Below are positions 15,443 through 23,077 of a stretch of DNA of 33,725 nt, piece by piece; the first letter of the stretch is position 1; every line of letters begins with the position of its first letter. The DNA comes from JBFHNV01 sp965365655 (GTDB lineage Bacteria; Pseudomonadota; Gammaproteobacteria; HK1): the NCBI GenBank assembly GCA_965365655.1, contig CBDUCN010000011.1:1-33725 (forward strand). Reading direction: 5' to 3'. The translations under genes and the position numbers were made by a program. The notes below the pieces were generated by a model that worked only from the letters and a program-made list of their open reading frames with translations, was not told where the DNA came from and did not search any database.

Positions 15443-17554
15443 ATGTCGCAGGTCGATCTCTCCGACGTCTCGAAGGTCGAGGAGTACGAGCGCAAGTACG
15501 AATCGGGCCTGCAGGTCCGACCCGTAGGGCCCGCCGTCGCGGCCTTCGCGTTCGGCTTCTCGCTGCTGTTCGCCCTCTATCACTACATCACGGCGGGCTA
15601 CACCGTGCCGGTGGACCACTGGCACATGGGGATTCACCTCTCCGGCGTGCTGCTGCTGATCTACATCGGCTTCCCGCTGATCAAGCGCGACGACTACTCG
15701 GAAGTCCGCTTCAACACCTGGTTCCGCTACGGCAACGTGCCGCTGTACGACTGGGTGCTGGCCGGCATCGGCATCTTCACCTCGCTCTACATCGGGCTGA
15801 CCTGGGACGGCGTGGACCTCACCGGGCTCGGCATCGACCTGCGGATGCCGGACCAGTCGTTGCGCCAGGGCGACCCGGACAGGCTGGACGTGATCGCGGG
15901 CACCGCGTTGATCCTGGTGCTGCTCGAGGCGGTGCGGCGCACGCTCGGGATCATCGTGCCGATCATCATCCTGGTGTTCACCGGCTATGCCGTGCTCGGC
16001 AAGTACATCCCCGTCGATACCCTGCGCCATCCGGGCGTCGACTGGGCGCTGTTCGTGAACAACATGTACTTCCCGCAGGAGGGGATCTTCGGCGTCACGC
16101 TGTGGATCGTGTCCACGGTGGTATTCCACTTCGTGCTCTTCGGAATCCTCGCGCAGCGCATGGGGCTCGGGCAGTTCTTCGTCGACATCGCAACCGTGAT
16201 CGCCGGGCGCTACACCGGGGGGCTCGCGAAGGTGAGCGTGGTGTCGTCGGCCTTCTTCGGCACGATCTCGGGGTCGTCCATCGCGAACACCGTGTCCACG
16301 GGCTCCCTGACCATTCCGAACATGAAGCGCATGGGCTACCCGGGCCACCTCGCCGGCGGCGTGGAGGCGGCGGCCAGCGCGGGCGGGCAGATCACGCCGC
16401 CCATCATGGGCGCGGCGGCCTTCGTGATGGCGGAGTTCCTGGAGGTGCCCTACACGACCGTGGTGCTCGCGGCGGCCATCCCCGCGGCGATGCACTATCT
16501 GGGCGTGCTGTGCATCGTGCACTTCAGCGCCAGGCGGCTCGGGCTGAAGGGACTGCCGAAGGAAGAGATCCCGAAGCTGTGGCAGGTGCTCAAGGTGGGC
16601 TGGCCCACGGCGCTGCCGCTGGTGGTGCTGATCTACGTGCTGTTCTCCGGCTACTCGCCCTACATGGCGGCGTTCTGGGGCATCACCTCCGCGCTCATCG
16701 TGGGTTTCGTGAACCCGTACCACCGCATCAAGGTGCGCGACGTCGCGGATGCCGCCGCGCTGGGCGTGCGCTACGCGCTCGCGGTCGGTGCCGTGTGCGC
16801 GGCCATCGGCATCGTGGTCGGGGTCGTTAACACCACCGGCCTCGGCTTCCGCCTCGGCTTCCTGGTCACCGCGGGCGCGCAGACGCTGGCCGAGAACATC
16901 CTGCCGACGGTGCAGTGGATCCCGTTCTCGAACTTCGAGCTGTTCGATCTGCAGCTGTTCCTGTCGCTGGTCCTGATCGCGATCACCTGCATCCTGATGG
17001 GCGCGGGCCTGCCGACGACGGCGCTGTACATCATGCTCGCGACGGTCGCGCAGCCCGCGCTCGCGAACCTCGGCGTGCCGCCGCTCGCGTCGCACCTGTT
17101 CGTGCTCTACTACGGCGTCATCTCCGAGATCACGCCGCCGGTGTGCGCGTCGGCCTACGCGGCCGCGGGAATCGCCGGCGCCAACCCGTTCCGCACCGGC
17201 ATCTCGGCGTTCTCGCTGGGCATTGCCAAGCTGATCGTGCCGATGGTGTTCGTGTACTCGCCGGCGATGCTGCTGGTGATCGAGGACCACTTCACGTGGG
17301 GCTCGTTCTTCTCCACCACGCTGAGCTGCGCCGGCGGCATCTTCCTGCTCGCGATCGCGATCTCCGGCTTCATGCTGGCGACGCTTCCCGCGTGGGGGCG
17401 CTGGCTGGTCGCGCTCGCCGGGCTGTTCCTGGTCGCTCCGAACATGAAGAGCGACCTGTTCGCGCTGGCGTTCCTGGCGCCGGTGCTCGCGCAGCAGGTG
17501 CTCGTCTGGCGCCGGGAGCGCGAGCAGGTGCCGGCAGCCGAGGCCGCGACGTGA
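15443..17554 (+). CDS. TRAP transporter fused permease (4TM/12TM), TAXI type
   Basis: A 703-residue permease in which the small (DctQ-like) and large (DctM-like) subunits are fused. The N-terminal part (about 25-230) has several helices; the DctM-like part carries SAFFGTISGSSIANTVSTGSLTIP, AASAGGQITPPIMGAAAF, MGAGLPTTALYIML and VISEITPPVCASAYAAAGIAG, all hallmark segments of the TAXI permease family. CGGAGG lies 6 bp before the ATG. It would use a sodium or proton gradient to import whatever the TAXI receptor binds. The last residues overlap the start of the next gene by 4 bp (GTGA), so the catabolic dehydrogenase is translationally coupled to the transporter. Confidence 0.95.
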   Translation: MSQVDLSDVSKVEEYERKYESGLQVRPVGPAVAAFAFGFSLLFALYHYITAGYTVPVDHWHMGIHLSGVLLLIYIGFPLIKRDDYSEVRFNTWFRYGNVPLYDWVLAGIGIFTSLYIGLTWDGVDLTGLGIDLRMPDQSLRQGDPDRLDVIAGTALILVLLEAVRRTLGIIVPIIILVFTGYAVLGKYIPVDTLRHPGVDWALFVNNMYFPQEGIFGVTLWIVSTVVFHFVLFGILAQRMGLGQFFVDIATVIAGRYTGGLAKVSVVSSAFFGTISGSSIANTVSTGSLTIPNMKRMGYPGHLAGGVEAAASAGGQITPPIMGAAAFVMAEFLEVPYTTVVLAAAIPAAMHYLGVLCIVHFSARRLGLKGLPKEEIPKLWQVLKVGWPTALPLVVLIYVLFSGYSPYMAAFWGITSALIVGFVNPYHRIKVRDVADAAALGVRYALAVGAVCAAIGIVVGVVNTTGLGFRLGFLVTAGAQTLAENILPTVQWIPFSNFELFDLQLFLSLVLIAITCILMGAGLPTTALYIMLATVAQPALANLGVPPLASHLFVLYYGVISEITPPVCASAYAAAGIAGANPFRTGISAFSLGIAKLIVPMVFVYSPAMLLVIEDHFTWGSFFSTTLSCAGGIFLLAIAISGFMLATLPAWGRWLVALAGLFLVAPNMKSDLFALAFLAPVLAQQVLVWRREREQVPAAEAAT

Positions 17555-18801
17555 ACGACGTCGCGAAGCCCACCGTCGTCCTCGGCGCCGGCATCGTGGG
17601 CGTGTGCTGCGCGCGCTACCTGCAGCAGCGCGGCCTGCCGGTGACCCTGGTGGACCGGGAGCCCATCGGCGCGGGGTGCTCGTTCGGCAACGCCGGGGTG
17701 CTGTCGTCCTGGTCCTGCGAGCCGCTCGCGAAGCCCGGGCTGTGGAAGGACATGCCGGGCTGGCTGGCCGATCCGCTGGGCCCGGTGTCGCTGAAGCTGG
17801 GCTACCTGCCGTGGCTGGCGCCGTGGCTGCTGCGCTTCGCCCGCGAGGCGCGCCCGGAGCGCATCGCGGCGATCTCCGAAGCGATGTTCACCCTCAACCA
17901 GCCGACGGTGGAGCTGTTCCGCCAGCTCCTCGCCGGCAGCGGCCACGAGTCGCTGATCGCGGATTCGAGCTACCTGTTCGTGACCCGCCGCGCGAACGGG
18001 CTCGACGAGCACGGCGAGGGCTGGACGATGCGCCGGGCGGTGGGCGCGCCGATCACGGTCCTGGGTGCGGGCGAGCTGCGCGAGATGGAGCCGGACCTCG
18101 CGCCGCAGTACGTGAAGGGCATCGCGATCGGGGCGCAGGGCCGCACGACCAACCCGGGGCGGCTGGTGCGCGCGCTCGGCGAGCTGGTGCTCGACGGCGG
18201 CGGGCGCTACCGCCGCGCCGACGTGCGCGCGCTGACGCCGCGCGAAGGCGGCGGCATGATCCTCCACACCGACGACGGCGACATCGACGCGCCGCGCCTG
18301 GTCGTCGCCGCCGGCGCGTTCTCCGCGCGCCTGCTCGCGCCGCTCGGCGTGCGGATCCCGCTGCAGGGCGAGCGCGGCTACCACATGGAGTTCGCGAACC
18401 CCGGGGTCACGATCCACAACTCGGTGCACGACGCCGACCGCACCTTCGTCGCGAGCTCGATGGAAGGGGGCGTGCGCTGCGCCGGCACCAGCGAGTTCAA
18501 CCACCTCGACGCGGAGCCGGACATGCGCCGCGCGCGCATCATGAAGACGCTGGGCAAGGCGCTGTTCCCGAAGCTCAACGTCGACGAGGGCAGCGAGTGG
18601 ATGGGACGCCGGCCCACGCTGCCGGACACCATCCCCGTGATCGGCCCGCTGCCGGGGCATCGCGACGTGATCCTGGCCTTCGGCCACGGGCACCTGGGCC
18701 TGACCGGCGCGCCGATGACCGGGCGGCTGGTCGCGGCGATGGCGACCGGAGAACCGGTGAATACGGACGTCACGCCGTACCGCGCCGAGCGCTTTCACTG
18801 A
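17551..18801 (+). CDS. FAD-dependent oxidoreductase, D-amino-acid dehydrogenase (DadA)-like
   Basis: A 416-residue DAO-family flavoprotein. The N-terminal Rossmann motif VVLGAGIVGVCCARYLQQRG ends in the ribose-binding acidic residue of VTLVDRE. The GxGxxG, the SFGNAGVLS segment and the C-terminal FGHGHLGLTGAPMTG FAD motif match DadA-like dehydrogenases, as does IPLQGERGYHMEF. It would oxidise a D-amino or secondary-amino acid and pass electrons to the respiratory chain. Start is a GTG that overlaps the permease stop codon (GTGA). With the transporter before it and a carbamoyl-type amidohydrolase after it, a role in breaking down an imported amino acid derivative is likely. Exact substrate not determinable from sequence. 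Confidence 0.88.
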   Translation: MNDVAKPTVVLGAGIVGVCCARYLQQRGLPVTLVDREPIGAGCSFGNAGVLSSWSCEPLAKPGLWKDMPGWLADPLGPVSLKLGYLPWLAPWLLRFAREARPERIAAISEAMFTLNQPTVELFRQLLAGSGHESLIADSSYLFVTRRANGLDEHGEGWTMRRAVGAPITVLGAGELREMEPDLAPQYVKGIAIGAQGRTTNPGRLVRALGELVLDGGGRYRRADVRALTPREGGGMILHTDDGDIDAPRLVVAAGAFSARLLAPLGVRIPLQGERGYHMEFANPGVTIHNSVHDADRTFVASSMEGGVRCAGTSEFNHLDAEPDMRRARIMKTLGKALFPKLNVDEGSEWMGRRPTLPDTIPVIGPLPGHRDVILAFGHGHLGLTGAPMTGRLVAAMATGEPVNTDVTPYRAERFH

Positions 18802-18856
18802 GGGCCCGTCGCGCGCGTAGCCTGTCCGTCCACGCATCTCTTCGGAAGGACGACCC

Positions 18857-20119
18857 ATGACCGAATCCACGAGCGACTCGACGCCCAGCCCGCGCAACCT
18901 CACCGTGGACGGCGAGCGCCTGTGGCGCAGCCTGATGGACCTCGCCGAGATCGGTGCCACCGAGAAGGGCGGGGTGTGCCGCCTCGCGCTGACCGACCTC
19001 GACCGTCAGGCGCGCGACCTGTTCGTGCGCTGGTGTGAGGACGCGGGCTGCAGCGTGCGGGTGGATCCGATGGGCAACATCTTCGCACGCCGCCCGGGCA
19101 AGGATCCGTCGAAGCCGCCGGTGGCCACCGGCAGCCACCTCGACACCCAGCCGACCGGCGGGCGCTTCGACGGGATCTACGGCGTGATGTCGGGCCTCGA
19201 GGTGCTGCGCACGCTGAACGACCACGGTATCGAGACCGAGGCGCCGGTGGAGGTCGTGGTGTGGACCAACGAGGAGGGCTCGCGTTTCCCGCCCGCGATG
19301 ATGGGCTCGGGCGTGTGGTCCGGCGCCTTCGACCTCGCGTACGGGCACGGCCAGAAGGACCACGACGGCGTCACGGTCGGCGAGGCGCTGGACGCGATCG
19401 GCTACCGTGGCGACGCCGCGATGGGCGGGCCGCTGAGCGCGTTCTTCGAGGTGCACATCGAGCAGGGGCCGATCCTCGAGGCGGCGCACAAGACCGTCGG
19501 CGTCGTCACCGGGGTGCAGGGAATCCGCTGGTACGACATCACGATCACCGGCGCCGAGTGTCACGCGGGGCCGACGCCGATGGACCGGCGCCAGGACGCG
19601 CTCGCCGCCGCCGGCGAGCTGCTGCCGCGCATCTATGCGACCGCGCTCGACCGCGCGCCGCACGGCCGCGCGACGGTGGGCGAGTTCCGCATCCACCCGG
19701 GCTCGCGCAACACCGTGCCCGGGCGGGTCGAGCTGACCGTCGACATGCGCCACCCCGAGGCCGACGCGCTCGAGGCCATGCACCGCGCGCTGTCCGACGC
19801 CTGCGCCGAGGTCGCGCAGGCGCGCGGCGTGGACGTCGCGCTGCAGCAGGTGTGGTACTCGGAGCCGGTGGTGTTCGACCCGGAGCTCGTGGCGGCGGTC
19901 CGTTGCGGGGCCGACGCGCTCGGCTACTCCCACATGGACGCGGTCAGCGGCGCCGGCCACGACGCGGTGTACGTCTCGCGCGTGGCTCCCACCGCGATGG
20001 TGTTCATCCCGTGCGAGGACGGCATCAGCCACAACGAGACGGAGAACATCGTGCCCGAGCACGCCACCGCCGGTGCCAACGTGCTGCTGCACGCGGTGCT
20101 GGAGACCGCGGGCGCATGA
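18857..20119 (+). CDS. Zn-dependent amidohydrolase, hydantoinase/carbamoylase family
   Basis: A 420-residue M20-fold enzyme of the N-carbamoyl-L-amino acid hydrolase / allantoate amidohydrolase / beta-ureidopropionase group. All metal ligands are visible: His in ATGSHLDTQ, Asp in GRFDGIYGV, the EE pair in WTNEEGSRF, His in EVHIEQGP, and the late His in ISHNETEN. The dimerisation domain (about residues 210-330) contains CHAGPTPMDRRQDAL and PGSRNTVPG, which bind the substrate carboxylate. GGAAGG precedes the ATG. It would hydrolyse an N-carbamoyl or ureido group, releasing CO2 and ammonia. It lies 55 bp after the dehydrogenase and shares its ATGA stop/start with the next small gene. Which of the three substrate classes applies cannot be said. 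Confidence 0.9.
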   Translation: MTESTSDSTPSPRNLTVDGERLWRSLMDLAEIGATEKGGVCRLALTDLDRQARDLFVRWCEDAGCSVRVDPMGNIFARRPGKDPSKPPVATGSHLDTQPTGGRFDGIYGVMSGLEVLRTLNDHGIETEAPVEVVVWTNEEGSRFPPAMMGSGVWSGAFDLAYGHGQKDHDGVTVGEALDAIGYRGDAAMGGPLSAFFEVHIEQGPILEAAHKTVGVVTGVQGIRWYDITITGAECHAGPTPMDRRQDALAAAGELLPRIYATALDRAPHGRATVGEFRIHPGSRNTVPGRVELTVDMRHPEADALEAMHRALSDACAEVAQARGVDVALQQVWYSEPVVFDPELVAAVRCGADALGYSHMDAVSGAGHDAVYVSRVAPTAMVFIPCEDGISHNETENIVPEHATAGANVLLHAVLETAGA

Positions 20120-20280
20120 GCGAGCGCACGGCCCACGTGCTCGGCTGGGCGCTGTTCGTCGTCTCGGCGCTGTGCTTCACCGCGGCCAGCCTGCGCGCGG
20201 GCGACGCGCTGGCGCTGGCCGGTAGTCTCGTCTTTCTCGCGGCCTGCTTCGTGTTCCTGGTGCCGCTGCTGCGCCGGTGA
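20116..20280 (+). CDS. 54-residue two-helix membrane protein
   Basis: Start and preceding stop overlap as ATGA. The protein has two hydrophobic segments (about residues 9-26 and 31-50) joined by a short RAGD turn, and ends in LLRR. No family recognised. Position after the amidohydrolase in a tightly coupled operon argues that it is a real gene. It could be an accessory membrane subunit, for example for electron transfer from the DadA-like enzyme, but nothing in the sequence shows this. Confidence 0.6.
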   Translation: MSERTAHVLGWALFVVSALCFTAASLRAGDALALAGSLVFLAACFVFLVPLLRR

Positions 20281-20367
20281 AGGCACCGTCGCGGTGCGCG
20301 TGCACGCTATAGGGGCGCCGGGCGTGCGCGGACCCGCGCGCGAAGCGGGAGGTCGATCGGAGGTGCG

Positions 20368-20739
20368 ATGAGCGATGCCAGAAACGTGTTCGGCGAGCCG
20401 CTCGCCGACTGCAGCCACGACCCGCTCACCGGGTTCTTCCGCGACGGGTGCTGCAACACCGGCGCCGGTGACGCCGGCGTGCACACCGTGTGCGCGCGCG
20501 TGACCGCCGAGTTCCTCGCGTTCAGCCGTTCACGGGGCAACGATCTCAGCACGCCGGTGGAAGCGTTCGGTTTTCCCGGCCTGAAGCCCGGCGACCAGTG
20601 GTGCCTGTGCGCGGCGCGCTGGCGCGAGGCAATGGAGGCGGGATGCGCCCCCGCGGTGCGGCTGACGGCCACTCACGAGCGCACCCTCGAGATCGTCGAC
20701 CTCGCGGATCTCAAGCGCCACGCCATCGACCTGACCTGA
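20368..20739 (+). CDS. DUF2237 family protein
   Basis: A 123-residue cytosolic protein. The sequence NVFGEPLADCSHDPLTGFFRDGCCNTG...GVHTVCA, followed by LKPGDQWCLCAARW and the TLEIVDLADLKRHAIDL end, is the DUF2237 pattern, including its conserved cysteines (CC and CLC). A strong GGAGG lies 6 bp upstream of the ATG. Function of the family is unknown; conserved Cys and His residues suggest metal binding. It stands alone, with a weak TATAGG -10-like hexamer at 20308-20313. Confidence 0.88.
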   Translation: MSDARNVFGEPLADCSHDPLTGFFRDGCCNTGAGDAGVHTVCARVTAEFLAFSRSRGNDLSTPVEAFGFPGLKPGDQWCLCAARWREAMEAGCAPAVRLTATHERTLEIVDLADLKRHAIDLT

Positions 20740-20750
20740 GCGTTCGTGCG

Positions 20751-20765
20751 CCGCCGCGACGGCGG
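20751..20765 (+). terminator. small stem-loop after the DUF2237 gene
   Basis: CCGCCG-CGA-CGGCGG forms a 6-bp stem 12 bp past the stop codon. No U-tract. Confidence 0.4.
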
Positions 20766-20869
20766 CCGCCACGCCGGCGTCGTCCGCGTGCGTTCGACCG
20801 TCCGGCTGCCGCGCTTGCGGGCAGGCTCCGTTGCACGCGCGGAAGGCGCGCGCCGTGGCCGCTGTGGTC

Positions 20870-20928
20870 TATAGTGCGCGGCGTGGGACCGTACAGAGCA
20901 GGCCCCGGGACGGGGTCGATAGTCCCAC
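20870..20928 (+). promoter_or_regulatory. promoter and structured leader of the first RRM gene
   Basis: TATAGT at 20870-20875 matches the -10 consensus at 5 of 6 positions; no good -35 is visible. Transcription from about 20882 would give a leader of about 130 nt that opens with a stem, GTGGGAC (20883-20889) with GTCCCAC (20922-20928), enclosing CCCC/GGGG at 20903-20906/20912-20915. A long folded leader is typical of cold-inducible genes. Confidence 0.45.
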
Positions 20929-21012
20929 CGCCGCGAGTCGGGCTGGTGACGTTGGCCGGCGCCGCGGTGAGACGTACTTCGATGTCACGATGTTCAAGAG
21001 TCAGACGCGTAG

Positions 21013-21315
21013 ATGAATATTTATTGTGGCAACCTCGCCTACAGCATCACCTCCGATGACCTGCGGCAAGCCTTCGAGGCCTACGGCGAGGTCTCATCCG
21101 CCAACGTGATCACCGACCGGGAGACCGGCCGTTCCAAGGGCTTCGGCTTCGTCGAGATGCCCAACGACAGCGAGGGCCAGGCCGCGATCGACGCCCTCAA
21201 CGGCAACGATCTCGGTGGCCGTCCCGCGCGCATCAACGAGGCGCGCCCGCGCGCCGCGGGTGGTGGCGGCGGTCCCGGCCGCGGCGGTCCCCGTCCGCCG
21301 CGCGGGCGCTACTGA
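21013..21315 (+). CDS. RRM-domain RNA-binding protein (cold-inducible type)
   Basis: A 100-residue protein with a single RNA-recognition motif (about 1-78) and a Gly/Arg/Pro-rich tail (AAGGGGGPGRGGPRPPRGRY). RNP2 is NIYCGN and RNP1 is KGFGFVEM, both intact. Bacterial RRM proteins of this kind bind single-stranded RNA and are often cold-induced. The first six codons (ATG AAT ATT TAT TGT GGC) use A/T-ending codons that are very rare elsewhere in the window, which keeps the start region unpaired. The Shine-Dalgarno is weak. A paralogue lies at 32701-32970 and shares MNIY-x-GNLAY and AYGEVSSA. Confidence 0.93.
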   Translation: MNIYCGNLAYSITSDDLRQAFEAYGEVSSANVITDRETGRSKGFGFVEMPNDSEGQAAIDALNGNDLGGRPARINEARPRAAGGGGGPGRGGPRPPRGRY

Positions 21316-21331
21316 GCACCGGATGAACCGG

Positions 21332-21365
21332 CGCCGGGACCGGGTGCACGCACCCGGTCCCGGCG
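21332..21365 (+). terminator. perfect 15-bp stem-loop after the RRM gene
   Basis: CGCCGGGACCGGGTG (21332-21346), loop CACG, exact complement (21351-21365), 16 bp past the stop codon. No U-tract follows. The remaining 240 bp up to the EamA gene show no gene. Confidence 0.65.
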
Positions 21366-21603
21366 AGTTGCTCGACGCTCCTGCGTCCCCGGGCACCGGG
21401 GGCGCACATGGTGTATTTGTCCGGCGCTGGCCCGTCGCGGGCTCGCACGGTGCGCGCAGCCGTATGCGCCTGCCGCTCGCGATCGCCGTCCCCGTGTCGC
21501 CGGCCCGCCGCGATCCGCTGCGCCGTCCTCCAGCCCGGTGCCGTAGAAGGATCCGGGTGACGGTGCCGCCGTCCTTCGCCGGCGCGGCCGCGCCGGCAGC
21601 CGA

Positions 21604-22488
21604 TCAGCCCGCGGCGCTCTCGCTGGTCTTGCGCAGCCGCTCGCGGCGCATGATGTAGAGGCCGCTGCCGATCACGAGCGCCCCGCCGGCGATCACCCAC
21701 GGCCCCGGCAGCTGGTCGAAGAACAGGAAGCCGAACAGCACGCCCCACACGATGCTGGTGTAGCGGAACGGCGCGATGGTCGCGGCCTCGGCGAGCCGGA
21801 AGCACTCGATGTGCATGTAGTGCGCGGCGCCGATGAGCAGCCCCGACACGGCGAGCAACGCGAGCCCCGTGGCATCCGGCATCACCCATTCGGGGTAGAA
21901 CGCGACGCCGCTCGCGACGATCATCGCGTTGGTGGTCAGGAGGATCGAGGTCGCGTTGTCGCGGGTGCTGATGTGGCGCGTGACCAGGTCGCGCAGCGCG
22001 CCGCTGCAGGCCGCGGCCACAGGCAGCAGGATCGCGAGGTTCAGCCCCTCGCTGCCCGGGCGCAGCATCACCAGCACGCCCGCGAAGCCCACCAGCACCG
22101 CCGACCAGCGCCGCCAGCCCACGTTCTCCCCGAGCGCGGGCCCCGCCAGCGCGGTGAGGAACAGCGGCCCGGCGAAGGCCGCCGCCGACGCGTCGGCGAG
22201 CGGCAGGTACGCGAGGCCGAAGATGAACAGGTAGCTGGACCCGGTCGCGAACACCGCGCGCCACAGGTGCCCGCGCACGCTCACCACGCGCAGCGATCGG
22301 TTGCGCAGCCCGATGGCCGTGAGCAGCGACACGATGACGATGCCGCGGAGCGCCACCACCTGGGTCACCGGGTAGCCCTGCGTCAGCCACTTGGCCGACG
22401 CGTCGCTCAGCACCAGCAGCACCATGCCGCCCACCATCAGCGCGATGCCGGCCAGCGGCCGGTCCTGGCGCCCGGGGTGGACGCTCAC
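21604..22488 (-). CDS. EamA family (DMT superfamily) transporter
   Basis: A 294-residue inner-membrane protein with ten predicted helices in two EamA repeats (about 10-140 and 155-280). Typical features are ASAKWLTQGYPVTQVVALRG in the first repeat, the LPLADASAAAFAGPLFLTALAGPALGE helix pair that ends each repeat, and the parallel IAPFRYTSIVWGVLFGFLFF in the second. Such proteins usually export metabolites. The start is a GTG with weak upstream signals, 35 bp from a GC-alternating palindrome that may be part of its promoter region. Substrate unknown. Confidence 0.88.
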   Translation of the reverse strand: MSVHPGRQDRPLAGIALMVGGMVLLVLSDASAKWLTQGYPVTQVVALRGIVIVSLLTAIGLRNRSLRVVSVRGHLWRAVFATGSSYLFIFGLAYLPLADASAAAFAGPLFLTALAGPALGENVGWRRWSAVLVGFAGVLVMLRPGSEGLNLAILLPVAAACSGALRDLVTRHISTRDNATSILLTTNAMIVASGVAFYPEWVMPDATGLALLAVSGLLIGAAHYMHIECFRLAEAATIAPFRYTSIVWGVLFGFLFFDQLPGPWVIAGGALVIGSGLYIMRRERLRKTSESAAG

Positions 22489-22508
22489 CGGCGGCGCCGG
22501 GTGCGGGC

Positions 22509-22552
22509 CGCGCGCACGCGCACGCGCGCCGCGCGGCGCGCGCGTGCGCGCG
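22509..22552. repeat. alternating purine-pyrimidine tract with central palindrome
   Basis: Nearly uninterrupted CG/CA alternation over 44 bp, broken at only two points. The centre (22523-22542) is a perfect 20-bp palindrome, and the arms beyond it are near-symmetric. Such DNA can adopt the Z form or extrude a cruciform under negative supercoiling. Confidence 0.65.
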
Positions 22553-22718
22553 GCGGGTGCCGGGCGGGCCGGAAGGTGCTGGCGGGACGGGTGCTCACGC
22601 TGCGCGCGATACTGTGTGCGCGCGGAGGCTGCCGCAAGGGCGCGCCGGCGCCCGCCGGGCCGTTGGCGCGCCCGGCGCCGCCCGGCCGCGCGGACATCCG
22701 CGATCGCGGGCGCTGCCC

Positions 22719-22746
22719 TTGACCCCTCCCGAGAGGACTACATAAT
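22719..22746 (+). promoter_or_regulatory. sigma-70 promoter of the antitoxin-toxin operon
   Basis: TTGACC (22719-22724), 16-bp spacer, CATAAT (22741-22746). Each hexamer matches the consensus at 5 of 6 positions, the best such promoter I see in the window. The start site would fall near 22753, leaving a short leader before the ATG at 22780. Confidence 0.7.
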
Positions 22747-22760
22747 CGGCCGATGTAGTC
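22736..22760. promoter_or_regulatory. dyad operator over the -10 element
   Basis: GACTACAT (22736-22743) and ATGTAGTC (22753-22760) are perfect inverted repeats 9 bp apart, covering part of the -10 hexamer and the predicted start site. Phd-type antitoxins bind such dyads to repress their own operon. Confidence 0.65.
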
Positions 22761-22779
22761 ACCTCGCCGGAGCGCCCCG

Positions 22780-23061
22780 ATGGCCCGCAAGCGACCCGAG
22801 TCCCCGCGCGAGTGGAACGTGCGCGACGCGAAGGCCCAGCTCAGCAAGCTGGTGAGCGGCGCGCTGGAGCGCCCGCAGCGCATCGCGCGCCGCGACGGCG
22901 CAACGGTGGTGGTGCTCAGCGAGGACGCCTACCGCTCGCTGCTCAGCCGCGCCGACGGCGAGCTGGACATGGTCGACTACTTCCGCGCCCATCCCATCGG
23001 CGGCGAGCGCCCGGCCCCGCGCGCGCGGCGCCCGGCGAGGCCTGCACCGCGCCTCGGCTGA
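22780..23061 (+). CDS. type II antitoxin, Phd/YefM family
   Basis: A 93-residue protein. EWNVRDAKAQLSKLVSGALERPQRIARRDGATVVVLSEDAYRSLL is the Phd/YefM DNA-binding fold (about residues 11-56). The remaining C-terminal part (MVDYFRAHPIGGERP followed by an Arg/Pro/Ala-rich tail) would be the flexible toxin-wrapping segment. GGAG lies 7 bp before the ATG. It is first in the operon, 16 bp ahead of the PIN gene, as usual for antitoxins. Expected to neutralise the toxin by direct contact and to repress the operon through the dyad at 22736-22760. Confidence 0.9.
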   Translation: MARKRPESPREWNVRDAKAQLSKLVSGALERPQRIARRDGATVVVLSEDAYRSLLSRADGELDMVDYFRAHPIGGERPAPRARRPARPAPRLG

Positions 23062-23077
23062 CGCCGCGCCCGCGCGG

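Noticed and set aside
15287..17290. 667-codon minus-strand frame opposite the TAXI permease
   Set aside because: Shadow ORF; the plus strand encodes an unmistakable permease with all family motifs.
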